Notes under the pieces: model-generated | Seen by the model: only the letters and a program-made list of their open reading frames with translations | The model's database searches: none | What the model was told of the DNA's origin: nothing | Program-made: the position numbers and the translations under genes | From: Ruminococcus sp. UBA4240 | Lineage (GTDB): Bacteria; Bacillota; Clostridia; Oscillospirales; Ruminococcaceae | DNA: 18,118 nt | Direction of reading: 5' to 3' | Assembly (NCBI GenBank): GCA_002395525.1 | Contig: DGXE01000049.1 | Span: forward strand, 1 to 18,118 | Shown here: piece after piece, positions 1 through 7,497 of the stretch | How positions within the stretch are numbered: position 1 is the stretch's first letter | How the letters are laid out: every line of letters begins with the position of its first letter

Positions 1-1
1 C

Positions 2-514
2 GGCGGCGTAGCTGTCATCAAGGTAGGTGCTGCAACTGAGGTCGAGATGAAGGAAAAGAAGCTCAGGATCGAGGATGCTCTTGCTGCTACAAAGGCCGCT
101 GTTGAGGAAGGCATCGTAGCAGGCGGCGGCACAGCTCTTGTAAATGCAATGCCTGCTGTAAAGAAGCTGGCTGACAGCCTTACAGGCGATGAGAAGACAG
201 GTGCTCAGATCGTATACAAGGCACTTGAGGAGCCTATCCGCCAGATCGCTGCAAATGCAGGCCTTGAGGGCTCTGTCATCGTTGACAAGATCATTCGTTC
301 CAGAAAGGTAGGCTACGGCTTTGATGCCTACACAGAGACCTATGTGGACATGATCCCCGCAGGCATCGTAGATCCTACCAAGGTAACACGTTCTGCACTG
401 CAGAATGCTGCTTCCGTAGCGGCTATGGTGCTCACCACCGAGAGCCTTGTTGCGGACATAAAGGAAGAGACTCCTCCCGCAGCACCCGCAGGCGGCATGG
501 GCGGAATGTATTGA
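2..514 (+). CDS. groL: Chaperonin GroEL (60 kDa chaperonin), C-terminal part
   Basis: The reading frame is open from base 2, so the gene starts before the window; 170 C-terminal residues are visible. They begin GGVAVIKVGAATEVEMKEKK and continue with RIEDALAAT and VEEGIVAGGGTAL, the equatorial-domain segment of group I chaperonins that contributes to ATP binding and ring contacts. The protein ends with the Gly-Met-rich tail GGMGGMY typical of bacterial GroEL. GroEL forms a double heptameric ring in the cytoplasm that refolds proteins with GroES and ATP. groES is expected upstream but is outside the window. A strong hairpin terminator follows the stop, so the transcript ends here. Identity is essentially certain; only the 5' boundary is missing. 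Confidence 0.97.
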   Translation, partial: GGVAVIKVGAATEVEMKEKKLRIEDALAATKAAVEEGIVAGGGTALVNAMPAVKKLADSLTGDEKTGAQIVYKALEEPIRQIAANAGLEGSVIVDKIIRSRKVGYGFDAYTETYVDMIPAGIVDPTKVTRSALQNAASVAAMVLTTESLVADIKEETPPAAPAGGMGGMY

Positions 515-534
515 TAAAACATATCTGATACGTT

Positions 535-570
535 GCGGCTTATGCTTTTACAAGCATAAGCCGCTTTTTT
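535..570 (+). terminator. Intrinsic terminator of groEL
   Basis: Bases 535-547 and 552-564 form a perfect 13-bp stem (GCGGCTTATGCTT with its complement) around the four-base loop TTAC. Six T residues follow at 565-570. It lies 20 bases after the groEL stop codon and just before the ribosome binding site of the next gene. Confidence 0.93.
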
Positions 571-586
571 CATATGGAGGTTTGCC

Positions 587-1420
587 ATGAACGAGTATTA
601 TGAAAGACTGCAGAAAGCCCTTGCAGCAGTAAGGGAAAGGACTGATGCCGTACCCTTTGCAGGCGTTGTTTTAGGCTCCGGCCTTGGGGGGCTTGCGGAT
701 GAGATTGAAATAGATACTGTTATCCCCTACTCTGAGCTTCCCGGTATGCCTGTATCCACTGTGCAGGGGCACAACGGCCACTTTGTTTTCGGACGGTGCG
801 GGGGTGTTCCCGTGGTCATGATGCAGGGACGGGTACACTACTACGAGGGCTATACCACCCCTGAAACTGTAATGCCCGTGCGCCTGATGGGGCTGATGGG
901 CATAAAAATGCTTTTCCTCACCAATGCCGCAGGAGGCGTGAACTGGAACTACCATGCAGGGGATCTTATGCTGATAGCAGATCAGATCTGCAATGTACCC
1001 TCCCCTCTTATAGGTCCCAATATAGATGAACTGGGTGTACGATTTCCGGATATGAGCGAGATATACAGCAAACGCCTGAGGAGCATAGTAAGAGACACAG
1101 CGTCTGAAAACGGCATACCTCTTCGTGAAGGTGTGTACATACAGCTTGGAGGTCCCAACTACGAAAGCCCCTCGGAGGTGCGTATGGTGCGCACCTTAGG
1201 TGCAGATGCAGTGGGTATGTCCACAGCAACGGAGGCCATCGCTGCACGTCATATGGGACTTGAGACCGTGGGCATATCCTGTATATCGAACCTTGCCTGC
1301 GGAGTAACAAGCGCTCCCCTTTCCCATGCGGAGGTGCAGGAGTGTGCTGACCGTGTGGCACCTCAGTTCAAGCGGCTCATAACCGCCAGTCTGCAAAAAA
1401 TGTACGACCAATTGAGTTAA
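587..1420 (+). CDS. punA: Purine nucleoside phosphorylase, trimeric (class I) type
   Basis: This 277-residue cytoplasmic enzyme cleaves purine nucleosides (inosine, guanosine and deoxy forms) with phosphate to give the free base and (deoxy)ribose-1-phosphate, in purine salvage. The trimeric-family signatures are present in order: VVLGSGLGGL (28-36, phosphate-binding serine), GHNGHF (61-66), QGRVHYYEGY (80-89), TNAAGGVN (112-119), GGPNYES (188-194, base-binding glutamate 193) and the SNLACG segment (234-239, base-contacting asparagine 235). Length is normal for the family. The ATG at 587 is supported by GGAGG at 576-580 with a six-base gap. The gene stands between two terminators; since no clear promoter is seen in the short gap after groEL, some readthrough from groEL is possible. 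Confidence 0.95.
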   Translation: MNEYYERLQKALAAVRERTDAVPFAGVVLGSGLGGLADEIEIDTVIPYSELPGMPVSTVQGHNGHFVFGRCGGVPVVMMQGRVHYYEGYTTPETVMPVRLMGLMGIKMLFLTNAAGGVNWNYHAGDLMLIADQICNVPSPLIGPNIDELGVRFPDMSEIYSKRLRSIVRDTASENGIPLREGVYIQLGGPNYESPSEVRMVRTLGADAVGMSTATEAIAARHMGLETVGISCISNLACGVTSAPLSHAEVQECADRVAPQFKRLITASLQKMYDQLS

Positions 1421-1446
1421 GTATACTATCTCTAAAAGAAACAGGC

Positions 1447-1471
1447 GGCGGGTGTAACACCCGCCTCCTTT
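1447..1471 (+). terminator. Hairpin terminator after punA, probably bidirectional
   Basis: GGCGGGTG (1447-1454) pairs with CACCCGCC (1458-1465) around the loop TAA, 26 bases after the punA stop. Only a short interrupted T run follows on the plus strand. On the minus strand the stem is followed by TGTTTCTTTT, so it may also end transcripts coming from the convergent minus-strand genes. Confidence 0.75.
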
Positions 1472-1478
1472 ATGTTTA

Positions 1479-1691
1479 TCATTCTATATGTGAGTAGTAT
1501 TCCTCCAGAAGGGGTCGTGCATTTACGTAGGCAGTTTCAAGGGAAGGGTCAAACTTTGTGCCCATGCCCTCCATGATTATGCTGTCAGCCTTTTTGAAAT
1601 CGTATGAATCCTTGTAGACACGCTTGCTCACAAGGGCATCATATACGTCGGCAATTGCCATGATGCGTGCTTCAAGGGGGATGCCATCATC
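1479..1691 (-). pseudogene. Truncated HD-GYP (HD-domain phosphohydrolase) remnant
   Basis: About 70 C-terminal codons read IPLEARIMAIADVYDALVSK followed by RVYKDSY, then IIMEGMGTKFDPSLETAYV. This is the last helical part of an HD-GYP domain, the family that hydrolyses cyclic di-GMP. The upstream HD and HHE metal-binding motifs and the GYP loop are absent. Before codon DDGIPLE the frame stays open to 1883, but the sequence becomes lysine/asparagine/histidine-rich low-complexity text with no family character. Neither other minus-strand frame recovers the missing motifs there. I therefore read this as the 3' end of a gene that lost its 5' part by deletion or rearrangement. It lacks a catalytic site, so enzymatic activity is not expected. 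Confidence 0.75.
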
Positions 1692-1990
1692 GCTGCTGTA
1701 AGAAATAGTGTTGCTATGCTTGTTATGGTTTTCTTTGTGTTTTTCGTTTTGTTGTGCTCCTTTATGGGATTTGTTTGATATGTTCTTTTTGGGTTTTCTG
1801 AAAGGGTATTCCTTCTCTGTGATCACATTGCAGCACATCCCTCTTTGCAAAATCTTTGCAGGGAATACTGTCAAATCGAACAAAAATTGAAAGTGATTTT
1901 TGTACTTGACGCTGTATGAGCGTTATCTTGACTTTATCACTACATACGCACTATAAGGACAACAGCCGCTATACGGTGCATTACCTGCAT
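1692..1990. other. AT-rich non-coding stretch
   Basis: The first half is strikingly T-rich on the plus strand (runs such as TTTCTTTGTGTTTTTCG), where coding sequence of the HD-GYP gene would be expected. I see no convincing gene, RNA or promoter. It is probably the scar of the event that truncated the HD-GYP gene. Confidence 0.45.
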
Positions 1991-2022
1991 AAAAAAGCCC
2001 GACCTACATTAAGTAAGTCGGG
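1991..2022 (-). terminator. Intrinsic terminator of the UPF0178 gene
   Basis: On the minus strand CCCGAC (2022-2017) pairs with GTCGGG (2003-1998). An inner TAC/GTA pairing lies across one mismatch, and six T residues follow (plus-strand A at 1991-1996). It sits eight bases after the stop codon at 2030. Confidence 0.85.
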
Positions 2023-2029
2023 TTATCAT

Positions 2030-2473
2030 CTACATTCTTCTATCAGCTGTCTGAACACATTCTTCAAACCGTCTGTCATCCTCATCTGTACGTTTTTTCG
2101 GGCCTTTCAGATGATTTTTGCTTTTCCTCCGTGCGACTTTGGCTAAATGCCTGTCCATCAGAAGCCCGTCGATATTATCATCGCTGAACACCTTGCCGCT
2201 GTGATGTATCGCCTTTGCACCTTTTCCAAGCGCCATCGCAGCCACACCGTAATCCTGCGTTACAACTATATCACCTTTATTGCACAGATTTATAAGTGCA
2301 ATATCCACCGCATCCGCACCTGCACCTATGGTCTTCACCGTGCTGTAGCCGGAGTTCATCACATGATTGGTGTCACACAGCAGTACAACAGGTATTTTGT
2401 ATTCTTTCGCCACCCGCTCTACTATCCGTGTCACCGGGCACGCATCGGCATCAACATATACAGTCACAGCCAT
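2030..2473 (-). CDS. yqxD: UPF0178 (YaiI/YqxD, DUF188) family protein
   Basis: This is a 147-residue soluble protein of the usual length for the family. Family signatures are the N-terminal VDADACPV (7-14) with paired aspartates, VTQDYGVAAMAL (71-82), IDGLLMDRH (101-109) and the basic GPKKRTDEDD (124-133). The fold is related to PIN/NYN-type nucleases, and the conserved acidic residues suggest metal and nucleic-acid binding. No biochemical role is established in what I know, so the nuclease idea is inference. The ATG at 2473 has a modest GGTGA seven to eight bases upstream, and the ATG slightly further upstream is out of frame. The gene is followed by its own terminator. The 142-base gap to the upstream gene contains two hairpins. 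Confidence 0.93.
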   Translation of the reverse strand: MAVTVYVDADACPVTRIVERVAKEYKIPVVLLCDTNHVMNSGYSTVKTIGAGADAVDIALINLCNKGDIVVTQDYGVAAMALGKGAKAIHHSGKVFSDDNIDGLLMDRHLAKVARRKSKNHLKGPKKRTDEDDRRFEECVQTADRRM

Positions 2474-2552
2474 TTGACTTCACCATTAGTCGTTATCAGC
2501 TAAATCTGGATTTATACAGGCACTATTCCAGAGTATCCAATAGATTCCAGTA

Positions 2553-2580
2553 CAGCGGACAGCCATGTGACTGTCCGCTG
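2553..2580. repeat. Perfect inverted repeat between giant gene and UPF0178 gene
   Basis: CAGCGGACAG (2553-2562) and CTGTCCGCTG (2571-2580) form a 10-bp perfect stem with an eight-base loop. There is no T run on either side, so it is either a weak terminator or a transcript-stabilising structure after the minus-strand giant gene. Confidence 0.6.
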
Positions 2581-2597
2581 ACTTCTCCGTTTCATGC

Positions 2598-2623
2598 CAG
2601 CCTGAACACCTTATCTCAGGCTG
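2598..2623 (-). repeat. Hairpin overlapping the stop codon of the giant minus-strand gene
   Basis: CAGCCTGA (minus strand, 2623-2616) pairs with TCAGGCTG (2605-2598) around a ten-base loop. The TGA stop at 2618-2616 lies inside the stem. No U tract follows, so terminator function is uncertain. Confidence 0.5.
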
Positions 2624-5600
2624 TATTATCTTCGTTTAACGATTTTTTGTATAAAACAGCTTCTTTGCCATACAGATACAGGGCACGGCATACATTTTTA
2701 AGCTTTTCATCCGTGGTCTCGTTCTTTAAAACATTGTAGCAATAGGTCATGGGGCTGTAGGTAACAGAGCCGTCCTCATTGCCCTTTTTGAAGGTCACGG
2801 TAAAGCTGTTTTCAAGCTCCTCAGCCTTGATGCCTCTGATACGTGCCACCACATAGCTGCCGTTCTTTGCTGTCTCCACTGTTTTGCCGTCGCAGGTGAA
2901 CTTGGTATCCGCAGTCAGGCCTGTGAAGTAGAGGGAAAGAGTTGTTTCCGACTTCAACGAAAGAGTAGCTCCCTCAAAGGTCACACCATCGAGGGGAGTG
3001 GCAGTGCCGTTATACTTGAATGTATCGGGAATGCTCACCACACCAAGCGCCTTGTCAGCTTCGGAAAACCCCTCATTTGCAAGCTTCCCTGTGTTGTAAC
3101 TGAAATATTCCTGAGCGTATGCGCCGTAGTTGAGCATCGCCATGACCAGAGGCGCAGCCTTTTCATATTCCGCCACATTGGTATTTTTGAGCAGATAGTC
3201 CGCATAGTCCTTTACCGTGAAGGTGTATCTCTGCCCCTTATTATCCCCGTCCTTTATCTGCGCCGTGATGGGAGCGGTCATTTCCTTTGCTGCCACATTG
3301 CACTTGAACACATAATAGGTCTTGCCGTCAATAACAGCAGGGCTGTCTTTGACTTTCTTCACATACACCTTCGGCTTATCGCCGTTGGGCAGCTCAAATT
3401 GCATATATGCACTGTCGCTGTTTACAATGCTGTCATCAAGGGTCATATAGAATTTTACGCCTATATCACCCTCAAGGCTGAGGGAATAACCTTCAAGCTG
3501 TTCTCCCACAGAAGTAAGACACACTTCTCCGTCAGCGTTTTGCTTAACGGTATAATTGTTCTTGGCTGAGAAAAAGTTAGCCAATGTGCCATTGCCGTTA
3601 AGGTAGCTTGTCAGTGCGTTGCCCACGCTGTTGTTAGAGCAGGTAAGCCCCATATAAGCTTTATCTGTAAGGTTTCCGCTTACGGTAATAACAGGGGATG
3701 TGACGTATACGCAGTCTGCTACAGGGCTGCGGGAGATGGTCATTCCGACATCGTTGAGATAGATGTCGCTGCCAAGATAAGCGCTGTTGTTCTGTACCGC
3801 ACCGCCGGTCATGGTAAATGAACCGCTGTCGCTCACATATACGCCGCCGCCTTTGTTTTCATTGCCGTTTGCGGTGTTTGAGGCTATACTGCCGCCGTTC
3901 ATGGTAAATGAGCTGTTAGCCCCCTGAACAAATACCCCGCCCCCATGGGAAGTAAGACTCTGATTATTTTCAATAGTGCCGCCGTTCATAATGAAGGAGC
4001 CGCTTGTAACTGCAATTGCGCCGCCTGCATTATCTGCATCGCAGTTGCTGACTGTGCCTCCGTTGAGCGTGAGCCTTCCGCCGCCCTGAACGATGAATGC
4101 GCCGCCGTTGGAGTTTCCTGCGCTGCCCCCTGTGATGCTGCCGTTTCCTGTTATGGTAAGATCACCGCCGTCTACAGAAAATACCCTTATCTTTTTCATG
4201 GCGTTGATGGACTTTCCGTTCAGGTCGATAGTCAGTCTCTTGCCGCTCCCCACAGAGAGGGGCTTGTCGCTGTCAGTTGCATAGTAGCTCTTTTCAAGGG
4301 TGATAGTTGCACCCTCAGCCGCATTGTCTATCTTGTCCTGAAGCTCCGACCAGCTGCCTGACCACTTGGCATAAAGTGTGATGTCGCCGTATGTGCCGTT
4401 ATTGATAGTGGTCACAGGATCACCCTTGAAGCTTTCGTTGTCGTACCAGCCGTCAAAATCCGTATTTTCAGTTGGGTCGTCAAGTGTTATTACTCCGTCT
4501 TTTACCGTATATTTTGCGGGGTTGTCGGGAGCATTTGTGCCGTCGTACACCTCGTATGTGACAGTATACTCTATCAGTTCAAATTCTGCTGTAATTGTTA
4601 CATTTGCAGCGGGCATGGTGAAGGTGTAGGTCTTGTCGTTATCCTCTTCGCTGTCAATTGACAGGGCAGCACCCTTCACGCTCTTGATCTTATAGCCGTT
4701 ATCTGCCTTTACATCAACGGTTATCTTTTCATTCAGGTGTGCTTTTTCTGCACTGGGTGTTATGCTCCCGTGCTCACACTCTCCGGGAGTGATTGTGTAT
4801 ACACTATCATAGACAGCTGCAGCGGTAATGTCTCCTTCGGGTTTTATCACAGCACCTTCAGCGTATTCTTTGCCGTTTATGCTCCATGCCCTGAATTCTT
4901 TGCCGGCAGGATTTGAGGAGTGGGTAACAATGGTGTACGGATATCCCTTTGCCGCACTGTCAGGATATGAGCTGTAACTTATGCCTGCGCCCTCAATATA
5001 TTCAACTGTCACAGTCTCTGCATACAAGGGCAGGAAGGTGAGTGTCCAGCTGTCATCGTTTATTGTAACGTTCTGTTCAGAAAGAGTATAAACATCCCCG
5101 GGCTGGTATATGGTATCAGACAGCGGGATAAATGTGGGTGTATTGTTGTCGGTATCTTCACCGGTGCTGTCGTTATCCTCTGCCTGGACTGAACTCTTGC
5201 GAACAGCCTGATATCCTGCGAATGTATATCCGTCAATCTTATTGTTGCAGGCTGGCAGTACGAAATTACCATTTCGGCGGGCTTTAACAGGGGCACCTTC
5301 ATATGTTCCGTTGATAACGTCGCTAACAGCCTTCTGCTGCATTACGGTAACAGAGCAGAACGGCAGATTATTTTTGTAGTCGCAGACAGTGCATTTGCTG
5401 TCTGTGGTGCCGTGCTGGATGAATGTATGCGTATCGGTTTCGGAATAAGCCTTGCAGTTGGTACAGGTGATGGTATGACTTGTCTCGTCAAATGTTACGG
5501 CCTTGTTTTCGTGTGTGCAGAGAGTTATTACAGCCCTCCCTGTACGACAGCTGCTTACACGGTCATTTTTGCCCGCATCGTTAACTCTCATTCTGTCAGA

Positions 5601-7189
5601 AAGTGCAAGTGTTCCGTTGTCGCTGCCGCTCTGACCGTGGCCTATTGCCGCACCATCCGAGCTATATGCATCTACCTTTCCGCCCTCGGTAAGGTCTATG
5701 GAGATAGTTGCATCTACCTCACCGCCGGAGCCTAACACGGATTCCTGGCCTGCACCGATGCCCGCACCGCCGGTACTGGAGGAGACTGTGACTATCGGTG
5801 ATCCGGTGATAGTGATATCGCCCTTCAGATTTCCGTAACAACCTGCACCGATAGCTGCTCCGTTGCAGGATTTTGCCGAAACGCTGCCCCCCGATATTGT
5901 GATCGTACCCTTGAAATCGGAATCCTTGCTGCCGCCTATGGCAGCGCCGTATGTTTCGTTTATAGTGTCAGGAGTGCCATTCAGATAGCAGGCATTTATT
6001 ACTCCTCCGGAAATGTTTATTGTACCGGCCGAACCGCCCTTGCCGCAGCCGATAGCAGCGCCCTCTGCCTGGTCGATATGATAGGCATTGACCGTACCTC
6101 CGCTTATGCTGATGGTACCGGCAGAGCCGTCTTTGCCACCGCCTATGGCTGCGCCCACAGTACTGCCGGTTGCCGTGACAGTGCCGCCGCTGATGGTGAT
6201 ATTGCCGCCGTCGCCGTGCTCGCCGCCGCCAATGGCTGCGCCGTTGTTACCTGCTGTGGCATGGACTTCGCCCCCGGATATTTCAAGCTCCTTGGGGCCG
6301 TTGCCCATCTCACCGCCGCCTATGCCTGCACCGTCGTGACCGCCCTGTGCGTATACCTTGCCGCCGTGGATATATACATATCCGCAGCCCCTGTCCTCGC
6401 CGCTGCCTATGCCTGCGCCGTATTCGCCGCCGGTTGCGTGGACTTCGCCGCCGTATATGTATATTCTCTCGTCAACGTTGTTCTGCTGACCCTCGCGAAT
6501 TCCGACACCGCTGGAGCCACCCTGTGCGTGTACCTCGCCGCCGTATATGGTGACGCTCCTGATGCCGCTGTTGTGGTTGCCGCCGCCGATGCCCGCCGCA
6601 TTGCTGCCGCCCGGGCATCAATGTAGCCGCCGTGTATCACAAGGCTGCCGGCAACAGTGTTGTTCATTCCGCCGATACCCGGGCCGCTCGACGGCTTTGC
6701 AATGATCTTTCCCTTGCTGTCACCCTCACTCTGTGCATGGATGTGGAGAGTGGCACCATCCTTGATATATATGCCGTCATCTGCATATAGAGTTGCTCCG
6801 TCACCCAGTATCAGGTGAGTGTTGCCGCTGACACGCAGTGTAGGTTTCAGTGTCACATTACCCTCAACATAGTAATAATGTATCAGACTGTCACCTATGT
6901 CATAATAGCCGCCCTTTGAGCTGTTTGAGTATATATAAGCTGCCATTGTGGTCTTTTCTGTGTCAACGACCTTAGTACCGTTCCATGACCGCTCAATGTA
7001 CTTTTTATTATAATCAGCCGCCCCTACGGATGTTCCCCATGCGCCGAACAGACTGTCTGTGCCTGTAACGGCAGGAACACCTGAGGTAAACACAGCCGCT
7101 GTAAGAACATAAGCCGCTATGTGCTTAAATATTTTATTCTTAATAGCCTCCTGTTTTTCAACGAAGTTCCCCCTGCACGATGATTCCAT
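2616..7189 (-). pseudogene. Giant secreted beta-helix / InlB-like surface protein, interrupted by a -1 frameshift near 6612
   Basis: Adding one base restores a frame of 1524 residues; the start-proximal frame otherwise ends at 6407 and the rest reopens in another frame. Restored order: a secretion signal (hydrophobic HIAAYVLTAAVFTSG, about residues 22-37); beta-helix repeats (about 100-520) with units like GGEVHATGGxxGAGIGGG; a cysteine/histidine segment with two CxxC pairs (TCTNC, KCTVC; about 575-604); a divergent InlB-like repeat (about 805-872, ending TFTMPAANVTITAEF); an InlB repeat (about 875-943, FDGWYDN to LYAKW); a second beta-helix stretch (about 945-1145, NGGAF, FTMNGG); and a C-terminal module (about 1230-1524) shared with the other giant protein. 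It is probably a cell-surface adhesin or carbohydrate-binding protein; this is inference. The ATG at 7189 has a poor ribosome site. A good AGGAGG lies two bases before an in-frame ATT (KNKIFKH), so the original start may have been there. As written it is a pseudogene unless the frameshift is a sequencing error. Confidence 0.85.
5633..6690 (-). repeat. Twelve-fold degenerate beta-helix repeat region
   Basis: The protein repeats a loop of the form G-A/G-x-I-G-x-G about every 25-35 residues. Reading along the minus strand these are PGIGGM, AAGIGGG, GVGIREG, GAGIGSG, GAGIGGG, GAAIGGG twice, GAAIGCG, GAAIGGS, GAAIGAG, GAGIGAG and GAAIGHG. Each is joined by an ISGGxVxA-type strand. The DNA repeats are GC-rich (GCCGCC on the plus strand) and similar enough to favour slippage or recombination. 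The frameshift lies next to the second unit. Confidence 0.85.
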
Positions 7190-7330
7190 AGAATATACTT
7201 CTCATATGAATTATGAACGTGAGAAGGACTTAGCATACAGCCAGCCTGTCAAGGCGCAGTACCCTGACACAGCTGTCAGCCCTCTGTGATACCCTAAACA
7301 AAGCAATGGTAACATATACTACTTTAGTGT

Positions 7331-7358
7331 ATCATATTCCGGATGGCTTGTGTTTCAA
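7331..7358 (-). promoter_or_regulatory. Candidate promoter of the giant minus-strand gene
   Basis: Minus strand: TTGAAA (7358-7353), a 16-base spacer, and TATGAT (7336-7331). Transcription would start near 7325, giving a leader of about 135 bases before the ATG at 7189. The spacer is one base short of ideal. Confidence 0.5.
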
Positions 7359-7391
7359 AGATGAAAATGACATCTATGAGACCCTATAGTG

Positions 7392-7428
7392 AAAACAAGC
7401 CATGACCCTTAACAAAGGATATGGCTTG
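7392..7428 (-). terminator. Hairpin terminator of recG
   Basis: CAAGCCAT (minus strand, 7428-7421) pairs with ATGGCTTG (7403-7396). Inside is a second CCTT/AAGG stem with the loop TGTT, and four T residues follow (plus A at 7392-7395). It lies 70 bases beyond the recG stop and upstream of the next promoter, separating the two transcripts. Confidence 0.7.
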
Positions 7429-7497
7429 CTATTTGAGGCGGTCAGCATCATAACCCTGCAGTATGCCGGAATGCCACCGTGGACTTTGGGCTGTCGT

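Noticed and set aside
1692..1883. N-terminal 64 codons of the minus-strand frame ending at 1479
   Set aside because: The translated text is Lys/Asn/His-rich without domain similarity, and the HD-GYP match begins only after it. I do not accept it as a true N-terminus.
2493..2604. Possible 27-codon minus-strand frame (starting MKRRSQRTVTW) after the giant minus-strand gene, as a counterpart of the 36-codon peptide
   Set aside because: It lacks a good ribosome site, runs through the 10-bp palindrome, and has no TSG tail or IExxxFE pattern, so it does not resemble the plus-strand peptide.
6078..6626. Long plus-strand open frames opposite the beta-helix gene, alanine- and tyrosine-rich
   Set aside because: They mirror the GC-rich GGxVxA/GAAIGGG repeats of the minus-strand gene, have no ribosome site, and read as low-complexity text. 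They are shadows of the repeats.
7230..7260. TTGACA on the minus strand near 7246 as the promoter of the giant minus-strand gene
   Set aside because: No acceptable -10 box lies 16-18 bases downstream. The TTGAAA-16-TATGAT pair at 7358-7331 fits better.
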